Source of the DNA: Planctomycetaceae bacterium
GTDB taxonomy: Bacteria; Planctomycetota; Planctomycetia; Pirellulales; Pirellulaceae
NCBI GenBank assembly: GCA_002862205.1
Contig: PKCN01000249.1
Location: 1-64,000, forward strand
Length of the DNA: 64,000 nt
Reading direction: 5' to 3'
Below the pieces are notes generated by a model. That model was not told where the DNA came from. It worked only from the letters and a program-made list of their open reading frames with translations, and did no database searches. This document shows positions 1-9,217 of this stretch, piece by piece. A program made the position numbers and the translations under genes. The stretch's first letter is position 1; each line of letters begins with the position of its first letter.

Positions 1-164
1 GCCTCTTCCAAATCTGTTGGATGTTCTTTCGCTACTGCCAGCAAAGGATGGGCTTCCATTGCCACAAGCCCGGCAGCACCGAGTTGCATAAAGAATCGGC
101 GAGTCCTGCGACGGTGCTCGGCCACAAGTTCGTCATTCAACGTCACGCCCGGTTTCTGATTCAT
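1..164 (-). CDS. N-terminus of a Tat-type exported protein (partial)
   Basis: This is the 5' end of a minus-strand gene whose remainder lies left of the window. It was too short for the ORF track. The ATG at 162-164 opens a frame reading MNQKPGVTLNDELVAEHRRR, then TRRFFMQLGAAGL. The RR-x-F-F-x-x-L pattern followed by a short hydrophobic Ala/Gly stretch and LLAVA looks like a twin-arginine signal of the type found on planctomycete redox enzymes and Gfo/Idh proteins. Nothing of the mature domain is visible beyond about 54 codons, so no function can be given; a cofactor-containing oxidoreductase would be a guess based only on the Tat-like leader. Confidence 0.6.
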   Translation of the reverse strand, partial: MNQKPGVTLNDELVAEHRRRTRRFFMQLGAAGLVAMEAHPLLAVAKEHPTDLEE

Positions 165-1204
165 GAGTCCAAACCATCTAAATGAGTGATCAACGCAACC
201 GCTACAAAGTTGTCCTTGGCTCTATGCTAGAGGATATTTGCCCTCGATAGGCAATCAACTTCGCTGACAGAACCGTCATTCAACGAAAAGACGCAATGGT
301 GGTTTTATGGCACAAACGCGTGTCCTCGCCGGCCTGACTACAAACTCTGCGACGCTCTTGCGGATCGCTGGATTTTTTCAGGTAATCAGCCAGAGTCAGG
401 ATCTGGACCGAGTCGTATCTGAACATCAGAAATACACCTCCCCAAAGACAACACCACTCGCTGCAGATACTGCGAGTTGTCCGACCGACCTACGTAACAC
501 GGGGAATTGTGAGAGGGTGACACCTCATCCCATACCGGGCGACACAATCAACCTAAGTGTGCAGCACTCGATTGCACAATTTAACTTTAGCGCACAGAAA
601 GACTTTGGATCACTGACGCCTGTTGTGGCGGAAAACCAAGTGCTGCATCAGCAATCAACGATTTTGTATAAATCTCGCACACTACAACTACTGAGTTGGG
701 AAAAACGGCCCATCCACAGAAAGACACACTCGGCTTGAGAAGTGGCCTTCGTGCAGACAGCGAATGCGGTGTACCGCATTTACCTGGTTAGTAGCGATTG
801 TTCATATGCCGTAATTCATCACGACCGGAGAGTCAGAGTCTTCCCCGAATCCTTGTTACTTCGCTACAGAGAGCTCAACGGTGAGGGCAAACGTCGAACA
901 CCCTACGCCGTGGTTCTTGGCCTGTTCTCATCCGAATCGCCTTTCATTAATGTTGGCTTTCCTGCGCCGCGTGGGACAGTGACGCCAAGTTGAATGAATG
1001 CGGCATGAATCAGACAGAAACTCGTAACTTCCGAGTAATCTCATCCAATCAACGTTGGTTCAGATATCGGGTCAATCACCGGGTGAGGGTTGTTGAGCGG
1101 TCAATTTTGAAACACGTTGGTGCTGCCGGTTTTTGAAATGCATCGGTTGGGCAATTCTCAAAACCTGTTCACAGAAACGGATTGGTGCCTGACTCGGTTG
1201 ATCA
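165..1204. other. About 1 kb with no convincing gene
   Basis: Two plus-strand frames are open here, 307-738 (143 codons) and 742-993 (83 codons, GTG start). Neither has a recognisable domain, hydrophobic core pattern or good ribosome binding site, and the residue composition looks like chance translation. They are left as unsupported. The stretch must hold the promoter of the divergent minus-strand partial gene, and it lies downstream of the sulfatase ending at 1205. I see no strong terminator hairpin or repeat. Confidence 0.5.
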
Positions 1205-2779
1205 TTACCGCTCTTTCCGCGTTTTCCTGCCTGCACGTTTCTTGCGTTTCGGTGCAGACTTCTCCCGACTTTTCCAGAGTTCAATGTTGGCGACATCATT
1301 ATTGGATTTGGGTCCTTGCGTGCTTCGTCCATGCTCGACGTCGTTTTGGAGCATGACAAGTAAGTCTTGCACGATCTGCGGGTGTTTGCTGCTGAGATTT
1401 TCTTGTTCTGCGAGATCGACGCGCATGTCGTAAAGTTGCATCTCCGGTTGTGCGCTGGAGATTTCATTTTCTTTGGGAGAACTCCACCCCCCAGAACCCT
1501 TCGCGAGCAATAACTTCCATCGACCGTGACGGTAGGCAAAGTGCCCACTGACGGAATGATGAATCACTCCATTTCTTGAAGAGACAATCTTTTGTCCGAG
1601 GAGAGTGGGCATGAAGCTGACACTGTCTTCGGCGGCCCCGTTTGGCAAAGGTTTTTTGGTCAGTGTTGCGAGCGTTGCGAACAAATCTGTATGGCAGATC
1701 AGTTGATCTGACTGAGTTCCGGGGAGAATTGTGCCCGGCCATCTAACAATGAAAGGCAAACGATGCCCGCCATCCCACAAATCCGCTTTTGAACCTCGCA
1801 GTTTGCCACTGACGAGGTGTCCTTGCTCCGCAAGTTTCTTGATGTTTGCAGCCTTGGAGCATCCGTTGTCACTGGTAAAAATAAGGATGGTATTATTGAG
1901 TTGGCCAATGTCTTTTAAAGCTGTGTTGATTTCTCCCAACACATTATCTGTTTGCATGACGAAATCGCCGTAGGAACCGAGGCCACTTTTTCCTTGCCAT
2001 TCGGGAGTTGGGACGATGGGCGTGTGTGGAGAACCCAGAGGAACGTAAAGGAAAAAGGGCTTCGGATTGTTTTTCCGTGACTCAAGATAATCCACAGACT
2101 TTTGGGTCAACCGTGGCAACATGTTGATCACCGCATCATGCTGAATCACACGATCGCCTTCGATCACGGCTTCCATATTACGGGCATGGTGAAAACCGTG
2201 AAAAAAATCAAATCCCCTGTGGATAGGACCATCAGGGATGGTGGCTCCCACGGGCGGAGTCTTGTGTTGCTGTTGCTTGTAAGGCTCGCCATTGGCGGGA
2301 TTCAAGTATTGGAAATCGAGGTGCCATTTACCAATGATTGCGGTGTCATAGCCCGCGCTGCTCAGGAACGTAGCAACGGTTGGCCGGTTGGCGTCAATCA
2401 AACAGGGCGCGAAACCTGTCACAACTCCCTTCTGCAGCCGAGTCCGCCAACTATAGCGGCCAGTTAACAGCCCATAACGTGTCGGAGTACAAACCGATGA
2501 TCCTGAGTGTGCATCGGTAAACACCATTCCTTCAGTAGCCAATTTGTCAGCATGTGGCGTTGGAATCCGGCTGGTTGCAGGGGCCAAGCATTGAATGTCC
2601 CCGTAACCAAGGTCATCACACATGATATAGATGATGTTCGGGGGTCTGCTGCTGGAGTCATTCGGATCCTCAGCCAACGCCGAGAAACTTGCCAATGCTA
2701 GTGCCGAGTAAACAACGAACGCCATGACGGACATACTGCGCATGACTCTCTGGTGACTGACCGAATGAATGCGTTTCAT
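1205..2779 (-). CDS. Secreted arylsulfatase-type sulfatase (S1 family)
   Basis: The 524-residue protein has an N-terminal signal peptide (about residues 1-36, ending ...SALA). The mature part begins with the metal-binding Asp pair in CDDLGYGD (about residues 55-56). The formylglycine motif CTPTR (Cys97) is followed by YGLLTGRY, then GKWH and, further on, FTSDNG, another metal-ligand block. All hallmarks of type I formylglycine-dependent sulfatases are present, so it should hydrolyse a sulfate ester on a polysaccharide or glycoside outside the cytoplasm. The exact substrate cannot be read. The C-terminus is strongly basic (APKRKKRAGRKTRKER), an unusual tail that could bind polyanions. The esterase at 2829 lies immediately upstream on the same strand with a 49-bp gap, so the two may be co-transcribed. 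Confidence 0.93.
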   Translation of the reverse strand: MKRIHSVSHQRVMRSMSVMAFVVYSALALASFSALAEDPNDSSSRPPNIIYIMCDDLGYGDIQCLAPATSRIPTPHADKLATEGMVFTDAHSGSSVCTPTRYGLLTGRYSWRTRLQKGVVTGFAPCLIDANRPTVATFLSSAGYDTAIIGKWHLDFQYLNPANGEPYKQQQHKTPPVGATIPDGPIHRGFDFFHGFHHARNMEAVIEGDRVIQHDAVINMLPRLTQKSVDYLESRKNNPKPFFLYVPLGSPHTPIVPTPEWQGKSGLGSYGDFVMQTDNVLGEINTALKDIGQLNNTILIFTSDNGCSKAANIKKLAEQGHLVSGKLRGSKADLWDGGHRLPFIVRWPGTILPGTQSDQLICHTDLFATLATLTKKPLPNGAAEDSVSFMPTLLGQKIVSSRNGVIHHSVSGHFAYRHGRWKLLLAKGSGGWSSPKENEISSAQPEMQLYDMRVDLAEQENLSSKHPQIVQDLLVMLQNDVEHGRSTQGPKSNNDVANIELWKSREKSAPKRKKRAGRKTRKER

Positions 2780-2828
2780 CTGTTCCTCAAATCTCAGTTT
2801 GCGATTTCCGCGACTGGTGGAAAGTAAC

Positions 2829-3734
2829 TCAGTTGCCAGCGGGTTGCTTAAGCAGTGAATTCAACTTGCTGTCATCAACGGGACCATCGAGCCATTCGAG
2901 TTTCTGAAGGAATTTATCCATCTTTTTGACAGTGTCAATGAACGCTTTCTGGTTCTTTTGCTCGTTAAAAAATCCATGTGGCTGACCATCATAGACCCAC
3001 AGTTCTGAGCGGACGCCAACTGCTTTCAAGTCACCGTCAAATTTTTCGGCGGTGGAAACAGGAATGAGACTGTCTTCGGAGCCGAGGAAGACAATGGTGG
3101 GAGGGTCATCCTTGCTAATGTTGTGTGCTGGTGAGATTGCTGGAAACCAAGGTTTAGCCCGGTTGTGGCCGTAGCCTTTGGGCCCATTGTCATAGACTGG
3201 ATTGAACAGCAGCAACGCATTTGACTTTGAACTGATAGTCGACCCCTTTTCGGCGGAATCATCCAACCCATCGCAGATTCCGGTGGCCGCAGCAACGTGT
3301 CCACCGGCCGAGCCACCACCTGCAGCGATCCGCGACGGATCGATTCCCAATCGTCCCGAATTCTTTCGAATCCAACGGATGGCAGATTTTCCGTCTGCAA
3401 CGCATGCATCAGGCCCGGTCTTTTGTCGACTGTTTACCCGGTAGTCGGCAACGAAACTCACAATGCCACGCGATGCAAGGTAACGAGCATGCTGCTCAAA
3501 CTGGGCCACACTTCCACCATTCCAACCCCCGCCAAAGAAAAATACTACCGCTGGTTTTGCGGTTGCGTCTTTTTCGGAGGGATCAAAACGGTAGATCCAA
3601 AGTTTGTCACCCGAGGCCTCCTTGTATACCTCAGCAACGAAATTACTTTTGAAATCGTGCTTCGTCGTCTTTGCCAAAACGCTTGAAGCGAGTGCGACGA
3701 CAATTAACAATGTGGTGGGCAGTCTCTCAATCAT
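2829..3734 (-). CDS. Exported alpha/beta hydrolase (acetyl-esterase/HSL-like)
   Basis: The 301-residue protein has a signal peptide (about residues 1-21). The oxyanion-hole block FFFGGGWNGG (about 65-74) resembles the HGGG of hormone-sensitive-lipase and BD-FAE esterases, with the His replaced by Phe. The nucleophile elbow is GGSAG (Ser142 within GGGSAGGH). The acid is probably the Asp of GSEDSLIP, and the His is in GQPHGF. Planctomycete homologues often sit beside sulfatases and are thought to deacylate polysaccharides; that is context, not proof. It lies upstream of the sulfatase ending at 1205 on the same strand. The substrate is unknown. Confidence 0.88.
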   Translation of the reverse strand: MIERLPTTLLIVVALASSVLAKTTKHDFKSNFVAEVYKEASGDKLWIYRFDPSEKDATAKPAVVFFFGGGWNGGSVAQFEQHARYLASRGIVSFVADYRVNSRQKTGPDACVADGKSAIRWIRKNSGRLGIDPSRIAAGGGSAGGHVAAATGICDGLDDSAEKGSTISSKSNALLLFNPVYDNGPKGYGHNRAKPWFPAISPAHNISKDDPPTIVFLGSEDSLIPVSTAEKFDGDLKAVGVRSELWVYDGQPHGFFNEQKNQKAFIDTVKKMDKFLQKLEWLDGPVDDSKLNSLLKQPAGN

Positions 3735-3918
3735 GGATTTTTACCGGATAGGAATCAATTCGTGGGGACGCGGGGCGGCTGCAATGAACCTAGCTAAGAC
3801 TTCAATATAATCTACTAAGAATAGACGCAGGTATCGGCGCCGTCTATTCAGATAAAGAAGTGACTCGACCGCCGTAGGTCGCAAGCCGATTGGATAAGCG
3901 AAAGGTAACTTGCGTTCG

Positions 3919-5709
3919 CTAGGGTTTCTCAACAGAGTGTGCAAGGGTCCAACTGGTCATGCGTTGCAAAGGAACGACATTGAATGTTTCTTCAATGGTT
4001 CCATATTCTGCGGGGAGCCCCGTTCGGCACGCCTGAAACAGGTGATTCAAGCCCGGATACACATTGATCTCTACATTACGGTTACCAGACTCAGCCAAGG
4101 TGTCACGTATCGCAGGGAGATTCAGTACCGGGTCAACCTGTAAATCTTTGGTGCCGTTGATAGCCAGCACAGGGCACTTTACTTTTGCGAGTGCTACCTT
4201 GGGGTCAAGCTTTAGGAATTCTCTTAGCCAAGGCGTCCCTTGTTGACTCAGGCCGGCCTGCACTTTCTGGACCAATTGAGGCATCTCATCAAGGTCATCA
4301 CCTAACGCCTCACGGAGCAAGTTGGCAAGCAAATCGTCGTCAGCTTGCTGATCATCACGAATCATCTTCAGAACTATTTTTTGGATCGCTTGCTGAGTTG
4401 TGATATCTGCTTCAGAAATGCCTCGAGCTCGCATGAGTAACGGCCCCTGGCTGAGGATGATTTCCTCACCATTGACACCTGGAGCGGCCAGCAGAACCAG
4501 AAAACCGACTCTCGGATTTCGTGCTGCGATCAGTGGCGCTAGCAGACCGCCCTCGCTGTGACCGCAGATACCGATCATCGTGTGCTGGAACTCGCCGCGC
4601 CGCGCAACAAAGTCGAATGCAGCCTCTGCATCTTCGGCAAGATCATATGAGGTTGCCGTTGAAAAGGTTCCCGTCGATTTGGCAACACCACGATCATCAT
4701 ACCTCAATGTAGCGATCCCATTTCTTGCAAAATGATCAGCAATAACCCAGAAAGGCTTGTGCTCGAAGATCGTTTCATCTCGATCTTGTGGACCGGAACC
4801 AGAGATGAGGACCACTGCGGATTTGATTTCACCCTCAGGGATGGTCAGAGTACCGGCCAGCGTCACATTACAATTCGGGACCTCCACTTTTACCTGTTCA
4901 CGCTTGTATCGAAATGGCGGCTGGGGCGTCTGTGGGCGGGCTACTTTCTTTTCGACCACGCCCAACTTGTCAGACCCTGCCTTTTGCGAGGTGAGTTCCA
5001 AATCGAGACTCACCAATCCCTGTGTCCACTTACCTTTCAACCTGGTGTTCTGGCCATTTTGATATCGTCCGTGGAAGGTGCCATCCACTGCGGGCACACG
5101 GAACGTGATTTCACCATCCTTGTTGACTTCTTTCGATGCCACGAATCCTCCAACCTTTTGGGAAATGCTATTGAAATAGATTTCCCCCGTCTCGAGTTCG
5201 ACAAACGAAACCTCAATCCTTTGAACGATTGCATTGACGGTGCCGATGTAGGTTAATTTGATGTCGGGCTTGGGTACCGTCTTCACCTTTGTCAAAGAGA
5301 GCGGCAGCTTGACGCCACGCTGTATCCAATGACCCGTAGCACGGGTCGCATTCTCGCTTAATTCCCCTTCGTAGGTTGCAAGGGTCACTGGCAAGCTGAA
5401 CTTGAGGGTATGATCGTCAGTGGTCACTCGACTGAGCTCGAAAAGCTGATTTCCTTCGTCAAGGCTTCTTAATGTCCCTGACGACGCACCCTCCGCTGGA
5501 TCCAACTCAATCACAAACCGGAATTCACGAGTGGTGGTTTTGAGAACCCCATACCACAATTTATATTCTGCTGCAGGATTGGTGGCGGTTTGCGACTCTG
5601 GTTCAGGGATTGGGCGACTTGGCGGTGACTGTCCCCAGGCCATTGGATTCAATGCCAGCAAAGAGGCAACCAGGGTGGCGTAGGTCCGGTAACTCAGTGT
5701 CCGAGACAT
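3919..5709 (-). CDS. Exported alpha/beta hydrolase with N-terminal beta-rich region
   Basis: The 596-residue protein has a signal peptide (about 1-26, ...NPMAWGQ). Residues 45-270 form a region with repeated patterns (two similar stretches around TYEGELSENATRATGHWIQ and TFHGRYQNGQNTRLKGKWTQ), probably a beta-rich accessory domain. The hydrolase domain follows: LISGSGPQDRDE, then the nucleophile elbow GHSEGG (Ser near residue 384), the acid in NGTKDLQVDP and the His in GLNHLFQ. This layout matches the alpha/beta hydrolases of unknown substrate common in Planctomycetota and Bacteroidota (serine aminopeptidase S33-like core). Start is ATG at 5709. The gene is separated from its neighbours by 184 bp and about 180 bp and may be monocistronic. 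Confidence 0.88.
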   Translation of the reverse strand: MSRTLSYRTYATLVASLLALNPMAWGQSPPSRPIPEPESQTATNPAAEYKLWYGVLKTTTREFRFVIELDPAEGASSGTLRSLDEGNQLFELSRVTTDDHTLKFSLPVTLATYEGELSENATRATGHWIQRGVKLPLSLTKVKTVPKPDIKLTYIGTVNAIVQRIEVSFVELETGEIYFNSISQKVGGFVASKEVNKDGEITFRVPAVDGTFHGRYQNGQNTRLKGKWTQGLVSLDLELTSQKAGSDKLGVVEKKVARPQTPQPPFRYKREQVKVEVPNCNVTLAGTLTIPEGEIKSAVVLISGSGPQDRDETIFEHKPFWVIADHFARNGIATLRYDDRGVAKSTGTFSTATSYDLAEDAEAAFDFVARRGEFQHTMIGICGHSEGGLLAPLIAARNPRVGFLVLLAAPGVNGEEIILSQGPLLMRARGISEADITTQQAIQKIVLKMIRDDQQADDDLLANLLREALGDDLDEMPQLVQKVQAGLSQQGTPWLREFLKLDPKVALAKVKCPVLAINGTKDLQVDPVLNLPAIRDTLAESGNRNVEINVYPGLNHLFQACRTGLPAEYGTIEETFNVVPLQRMTSWTLAHSVEKP

Positions 5710-5814
5710 GCTTGTTGCAGCCCAAAGAGTAAATGTTCCAGTGTGGACTTTTCAGTGTCTGTTATGCGGGGGAGCAATGCAAACACGTACACATACAACA
5801 CCTTGAATAGTGCA

Positions 5815-5843
5815 TAAAAAAAGGGAAGCAACAGCTTCCCTTG
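5815..5843 (-). terminator. Rho-independent terminator of the DUF1559 gene
   Basis: A perfect 9-bp inverted repeat (AAGGGAAGC, 4-nt loop, GCTTCCCTT) is flanked on the plus strand by a run of seven A. Read on the minus strand this is a stem-loop followed by a U-tract, about 45 nt after the stop codon of the DUF1559 gene. This is the clearest intrinsic terminator in the window. Confidence 0.88.
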
Positions 5844-5888
5844 GTAAACCGATCACTTGACGATCGCCATGTCTAGAAACGAGGTTCG

Positions 5889-6854
5889 TTAAAATTCCTC
5901 GACGACCTCTCGTCCGTTTCGCGTCGCCAACGAATCGTAGACTTCCGCGTCGATGTGTTCCGTGATCGCCCGCACCGAACCGTCACACAACGCGAACTGG
6001 CAAAGACCCGAGTGTGGTGCCGCCAACCCTTTGTCATCACCATCTTGTTGGTTCGGGCGAAACTGCGTTTCGAATAAGACCATGTGCGCATGATCGTCAG
6101 CGGGCTCATCTACATCGCGAACAGCACCGATCCAGGCATTTTCGAAGACGGTGTGTCCACCCGCCGTGGAACGACTTTGGGGGATGGGACCGTTGTGTCG
6201 CTCTCCGAACGCAAGCGTGTTGGACAATCCATCCAACAATGCCGACACTCGTAGTCTGCTGTTGCGAAAAAACACGCCGCGGCTCGCGAGAGGTGTGGCG
6301 TCCAGATTGGTATTCGCATCCGCTGGTCCCCAGTTCGCTGCATAACTTGCAGCTGCGTATCGTTCTTCTGGGGCACGATAAACGAACGAGGAGTCCGAGT
6401 AGGTATCACTGGGACAAAGAAATACGGGCAGGCTGATGTCGCGAGCAGCACGATTGGATTTCGCCCATAGCGGAACGTCATAATTTATCCTCCGTGCGAC
6501 CGCACCCTGCTCCAGTTGGGGCAACATCGCTGCCGCCCAAGACAGACCCATGTGGTTGGCTGCTTCGTCCCCGCTCCCCGCTGGACCGAACTTGTGCAGA
6601 TAACCCGACGGGAGATGTCGAAATGTGGATTCGTAGTTGTGGAGCGCCAGCGACAACTGCGAAAGGTTGTTCTGGCAGGACATCCGCCGAGCTGCCTCGC
6701 GGGCAGCCTGTATTGCGGGCATCATGAGCCCAATGAGAATCCCGATCACAGCAAGCACGACGAGCAACTCGACTAGTGTGAAACCGTTCTCTTTCTCGTT
6801 TCTTCTTGTCATCCTGCCGCGACCGCATTGAAGTGAACTGAGGTTGGAATTCAT
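5889..6854 (-). CDS. DUF1559 protein with type II/IV prepilin-like leader
   Basis: The 321-residue protein has the prepilin peptidase site and N-terminal helix NGFTLVELLVVLAVIGILIG (Glu at +5 after the Gly), followed by MPAIQAAREAARRMSCQNNL. That signature defines the DUF1559 (SBP_bac_10) family, which is hugely expanded in planctomycetes. The C-terminal part contains PHSGLCQFALCDGSVRAI, the His...Asp-Gly motif of the family. The role is likely as a pseudopilin-like, surface or periplasmic protein; the molecular function is unproven. The assigned start (MNSNLSSLQ...) leaves a longer leader than usual; MTRRNEKENGF, 15 codons downstream, is an alternative. The next gene upstream, a His-rich lipoprotein, ends 19 bp away, so the two are probably co-transcribed. 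Confidence 0.95.
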   Translation of the reverse strand: MNSNLSSLQCGRGRMTRRNEKENGFTLVELLVVLAVIGILIGLMMPAIQAAREAARRMSCQNNLSQLSLALHNYESTFRHLPSGYLHKFGPAGSGDEAANHMGLSWAAAMLPQLEQGAVARRINYDVPLWAKSNRAARDISLPVFLCPSDTYSDSSFVYRAPEERYAAASYAANWGPADANTNLDATPLASRGVFFRNSRLRVSALLDGLSNTLAFGERHNGPIPQSRSTAGGHTVFENAWIGAVRDVDEPADDHAHMVLFETQFRPNQQDGDDKGLAAPHSGLCQFALCDGSVRAITEHIDAEVYDSLATRNGREVVEEF

Positions 6855-6873
6855 CCGCTGAGACTTCCTGCAT

Positions 6874-7563
6874 TTACTGTAGAGACAAGGACAGTTCTTT
6901 GTTCTGAAAGTATAGCCGCTCCCGCGGTAAAAAGCGCGAATTACCGATGTTAATCGAAAATTCGGAGATCCGCAGGCGGCTGTTTCCCGTGGTCAGCACA
7001 TGGCGAAGGGAGAGCGGGATCTGTTGCTTGAAGCCGTGAATTGCGACCCCAGCCCCTTCCCCAGCTCGAACCTGCTGGTTGAGGCATCTCAATGAAAAGC
7101 GATTTTCGGCGGCTTGGATCACAATCGTAATCTCCGGCACGTCATTCCCCCAATAGGACCAACCGGATTCAGCCTTTTCTGTGAGTAGACACACAGTCAA
7201 TGTATCGGGAAGTCCTGAGAGCACCTCCAAATGCAGACGGGGAGGTATTTTGAGCGTATCACCCTGAACCTGACCGGCTGTGGCAACGCGGTACAAACTG
7301 ACCACGGTACCGCTGAGCGATGTCTCAGCGTGGCGGTGGGTGTGTCCGTGCGGATGATCGTGTCCGCCAACGAATCCAGAATCGTGCTCATGGTCGTGTA
7401 GTTGGATCTCGTCGTGGACATGCCGATGACCATGCCACAAATCACTTTGTAGGTCCGTCGACACAGGAACTGCCGGAACATCGCTCGACGGCGCACCATC
7501 TCCACCATCGCCGCAACCGACGAATATCACCAGACTGACAAGCACTGTTTTCAAGTGTTTCAT
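6874..7563 (-). CDS. Histidine-rich putative lipoprotein
   Basis: The 229-residue protein begins with a short hydrophobic leader ending in FVGC (Cys17), an acceptable though not perfect lipobox, so it is probably a lipoprotein. Residues about 43-81 hold 13 His in 39 residues (HGHRHVH, HDHEHD, HDHPHGHTHRH), typical of Zn/Ni/Co-binding metal buffers or chaperones. The remaining 140 residues look like a beta-rich domain with no family I recognise. The stop is only 19 bp before the DUF1559 start, suggesting an operon. It could deliver metal to, or be presented with, the DUF1559 protein; this is inference. Confidence 0.75.
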   Translation of the reverse strand: MKHLKTVLVSLVIFVGCGDGGDGAPSSDVPAVPVSTDLQSDLWHGHRHVHDEIQLHDHEHDSGFVGGHDHPHGHTHRHAETSLSGTVVSLYRVATAGQVQGDTLKIPPRLHLEVLSGLPDTLTVCLLTEKAESGWSYWGNDVPEITIVIQAAENRFSLRCLNQQVRAGEGAGVAIHGFKQQIPLSLRHVLTTGNSRLRISEFSINIGNSRFLPRERLYFQNKELSLSLQ

Positions 7564-7637
7564 GTGTGATACTACCGCAAGATCAAGTGGTGAACGTACC
7601 TGACTCCCGAGGTGCCAAAGGTCGTTTCAGATCAGAA

Positions 7638-8312
7638 CTAAGAAGGCTTCATTCTAGCCGATCTCCAAAAACAACTCCACAAACCGATCGTCATGGTGAC
7701 ATATGCAGGGACAAATAGCCACCACCAGAAACCATGCGGAACAAATTCCACAACACCAGTGATACCTCTTGCCCACCAGGCCGGAATTGCTGGTTGAATG
7801 AAAGTGACGAGGCCTGCTACCGAACCACATGTAAACGTAAGAACACCTCTTTTCCCCAGGAATCGTTCCTCTCGACTTAGCAGTACGGCAGTTCCCCAAA
7901 TTGAAAACAACACAGCGATCATGGCTGGACAGATCCAGGGGCCAAGCCAGATGGTCGGAATCAGGAACAATACATCCCACTCGAACCAGTCCTGAGGCCA
8001 CCCAATCAATATTTTTAGCCACGCGTAATACATCAGGTCCCACAATCCGAACGTGAACACAAACGCTGCAAATGTTCGCGTCAGGCTCGTCCGCTCAGCC
8101 AAGAAAGCAACTGCAAGCAACATCACGATGGTGGAGACTTCGCGAGCAAACTCAAGATACGGGTCGTAGCTGAGTAAGAATCGTAGAGGAAAAAGCTCAA
8201 GCGGATTTTCGGGATAATGCAACCGTCGCATGTAAATAACGACAGTCGCCTCCAGCAATGCCATCGCTACCGCAAAAATCACCAACGTAGAATAAGTGAA
8301 CCTCCGTTCCAT
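7638..8312 (-). CDS. Polytopic membrane protein of unknown function
   Basis: The 224-residue protein has about six hydrophobic segments: residues 7-27, 60-73, 80-100, 113-140, 155-175 and 196-214. It is rich in Trp and aromatic residues (WWWLFVPAYV near the C-terminus). There are no catalytic motifs I recognise. ATG at 8312 gives MERRFTYSTLV, a positive-inside N-terminus leading straight into the first helix. It lies 74 bp upstream of the His-rich lipoprotein gene on the same strand and may share its transcript. Confidence 0.75.
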   Translation of the reverse strand: MERRFTYSTLVIFAVAMALLEATVVIYMRRLHYPENPLELFPLRFLLSYDPYLEFAREVSTIVMLLAVAFLAERTSLTRTFAAFVFTFGLWDLMYYAWLKILIGWPQDWFEWDVLFLIPTIWLGPWICPAMIAVLFSIWGTAVLLSREERFLGKRGVLTFTCGSVAGLVTFIQPAIPAWWARGITGVVEFVPHGFWWWLFVPAYVTMTIGLWSCFWRSARMKPS

Positions 8313-9040
8313 GGGTCTATTCTTGGTATCAAGCAGTTCGAAGGTTCCGATATCCGCAAATAAGATTGTTGTGGGCCAACGAGTTTGCCAAACTTCTGCG
8401 TTCTGAACAAGGAGCTTTCATTCGACATTCATGGATCCAAAGGATGCCCTAGATCCGACGGTGCTGGCTCCAATGTAGGATTTCAATCGATTCAGGATAT
8501 CACTGGCTCACTCATTAATCCGAAAAAGTAATTTACACCATGCTCCGAATAGGAATTTCGCAAGACAGAGTTGCTCGGTCCCAAAAAGCCCTTTAACTAT
8601 GATCATCACTGGGAAACTGTGCCTTGGTGATCCACATGGAACCCCAACACCATCCGAAAACAACGTACTCATAGCATTTGTCATTCTTCGTTTGAACGCA
8701 GATCTCAAAGTGGGAATATTTCACATCAAATTGCGAACATCATTTTTAAAGGTGTCATGAGCGTACGAAAGCTTGCCTGCCGTAGCGGCAAAATGTTGGC
8801 GCAATCCGACCAATCGTTGCAATCCCACCCACCTTTGCAGATGCTCTGCCGGATCGCTTGACATGCGAGTCGCTTGAGCTACGTTTCCAACAGATAGTGC
8901 AAGCTAATGAGCCGTTTCAATTTTACTTTGAAGCCGTTGTTGACTCCTTGTATTGCTCTACTCTTGCCACCCTCGGCCTGTCGGTTCACAACGGCAACCA
9001 GCGTGGTGCTTGTCAACACTTTCACACGAATGGGCAACGG
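8313..9040. other. Gene-free stretch before the Flp pilin
   Basis: The only open frame (8508-8708, minus, 66 codons) has no recognisable features. The upstream extension of the pilin ORF (8858-9040) reads as non-coding. The region is relatively AT-rich around 8500-8760 and should carry the promoters of the divergent membrane protein and pilin genes. I see no repeat or hairpin worth naming. Confidence 0.5.
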
Positions 9041-9217
9041 ATGAAAAAGGACACTGGTGCGATAGTTGAGTTCCTACGGGAAGAAGACGGTCCTACTTCA
9101 GTCGAGTATGCGGTAATGCTTGCCCTGATCGTCGTGGTGTGCCTGACCGCCGTAGGTACGGTTGGCACAGAAGCGTTTGCAAAATTCTGTGATGTCGCAG
9201 ACGCCCTTGCCAATTGA
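9041..9217 (+). CDS. Flp-family type IVb pilin
   Basis: A 58-residue protein starting at the internal ATG of the 119-codon track ORF. The sequence MKKDTGAIVEFLREEDG, then PTSVEYAVMLALIVVV, is a classic Flp/Fap class III signal: prepilin cleavage after the Gly, Glu at +5 and Tyr at +6, followed by a hydrophobic helix and a short polar tail. It would be processed by a TadV-type peptidase and assembled into a thin Flp/Tad pilus. The tad machinery genes are not in the window, so this is an orphan pilin gene here. The longer start at 8858 is rejected because Flp prepilins have short leaders. Confidence 0.9.
   Translation: MKKDTGAIVEFLREEDGPTSVEYAVMLALIVVVCLTAVGTVGTEAFAKFCDVADALAN

Noticed and set aside
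307-993. Two consecutive plus-strand ORFs (143 and 83 codons)
   Set aside because: No domain, no leader, no good ribosome binding site, composition unlike the neighbours. Kept only as a remark in the gap annotation.
4732-5256. 174-codon plus-strand ORF opposite the alpha/beta hydrolase
   Set aside because: It lies wholly antisense to a well-supported gene and its peptide shows no coding-like pattern.
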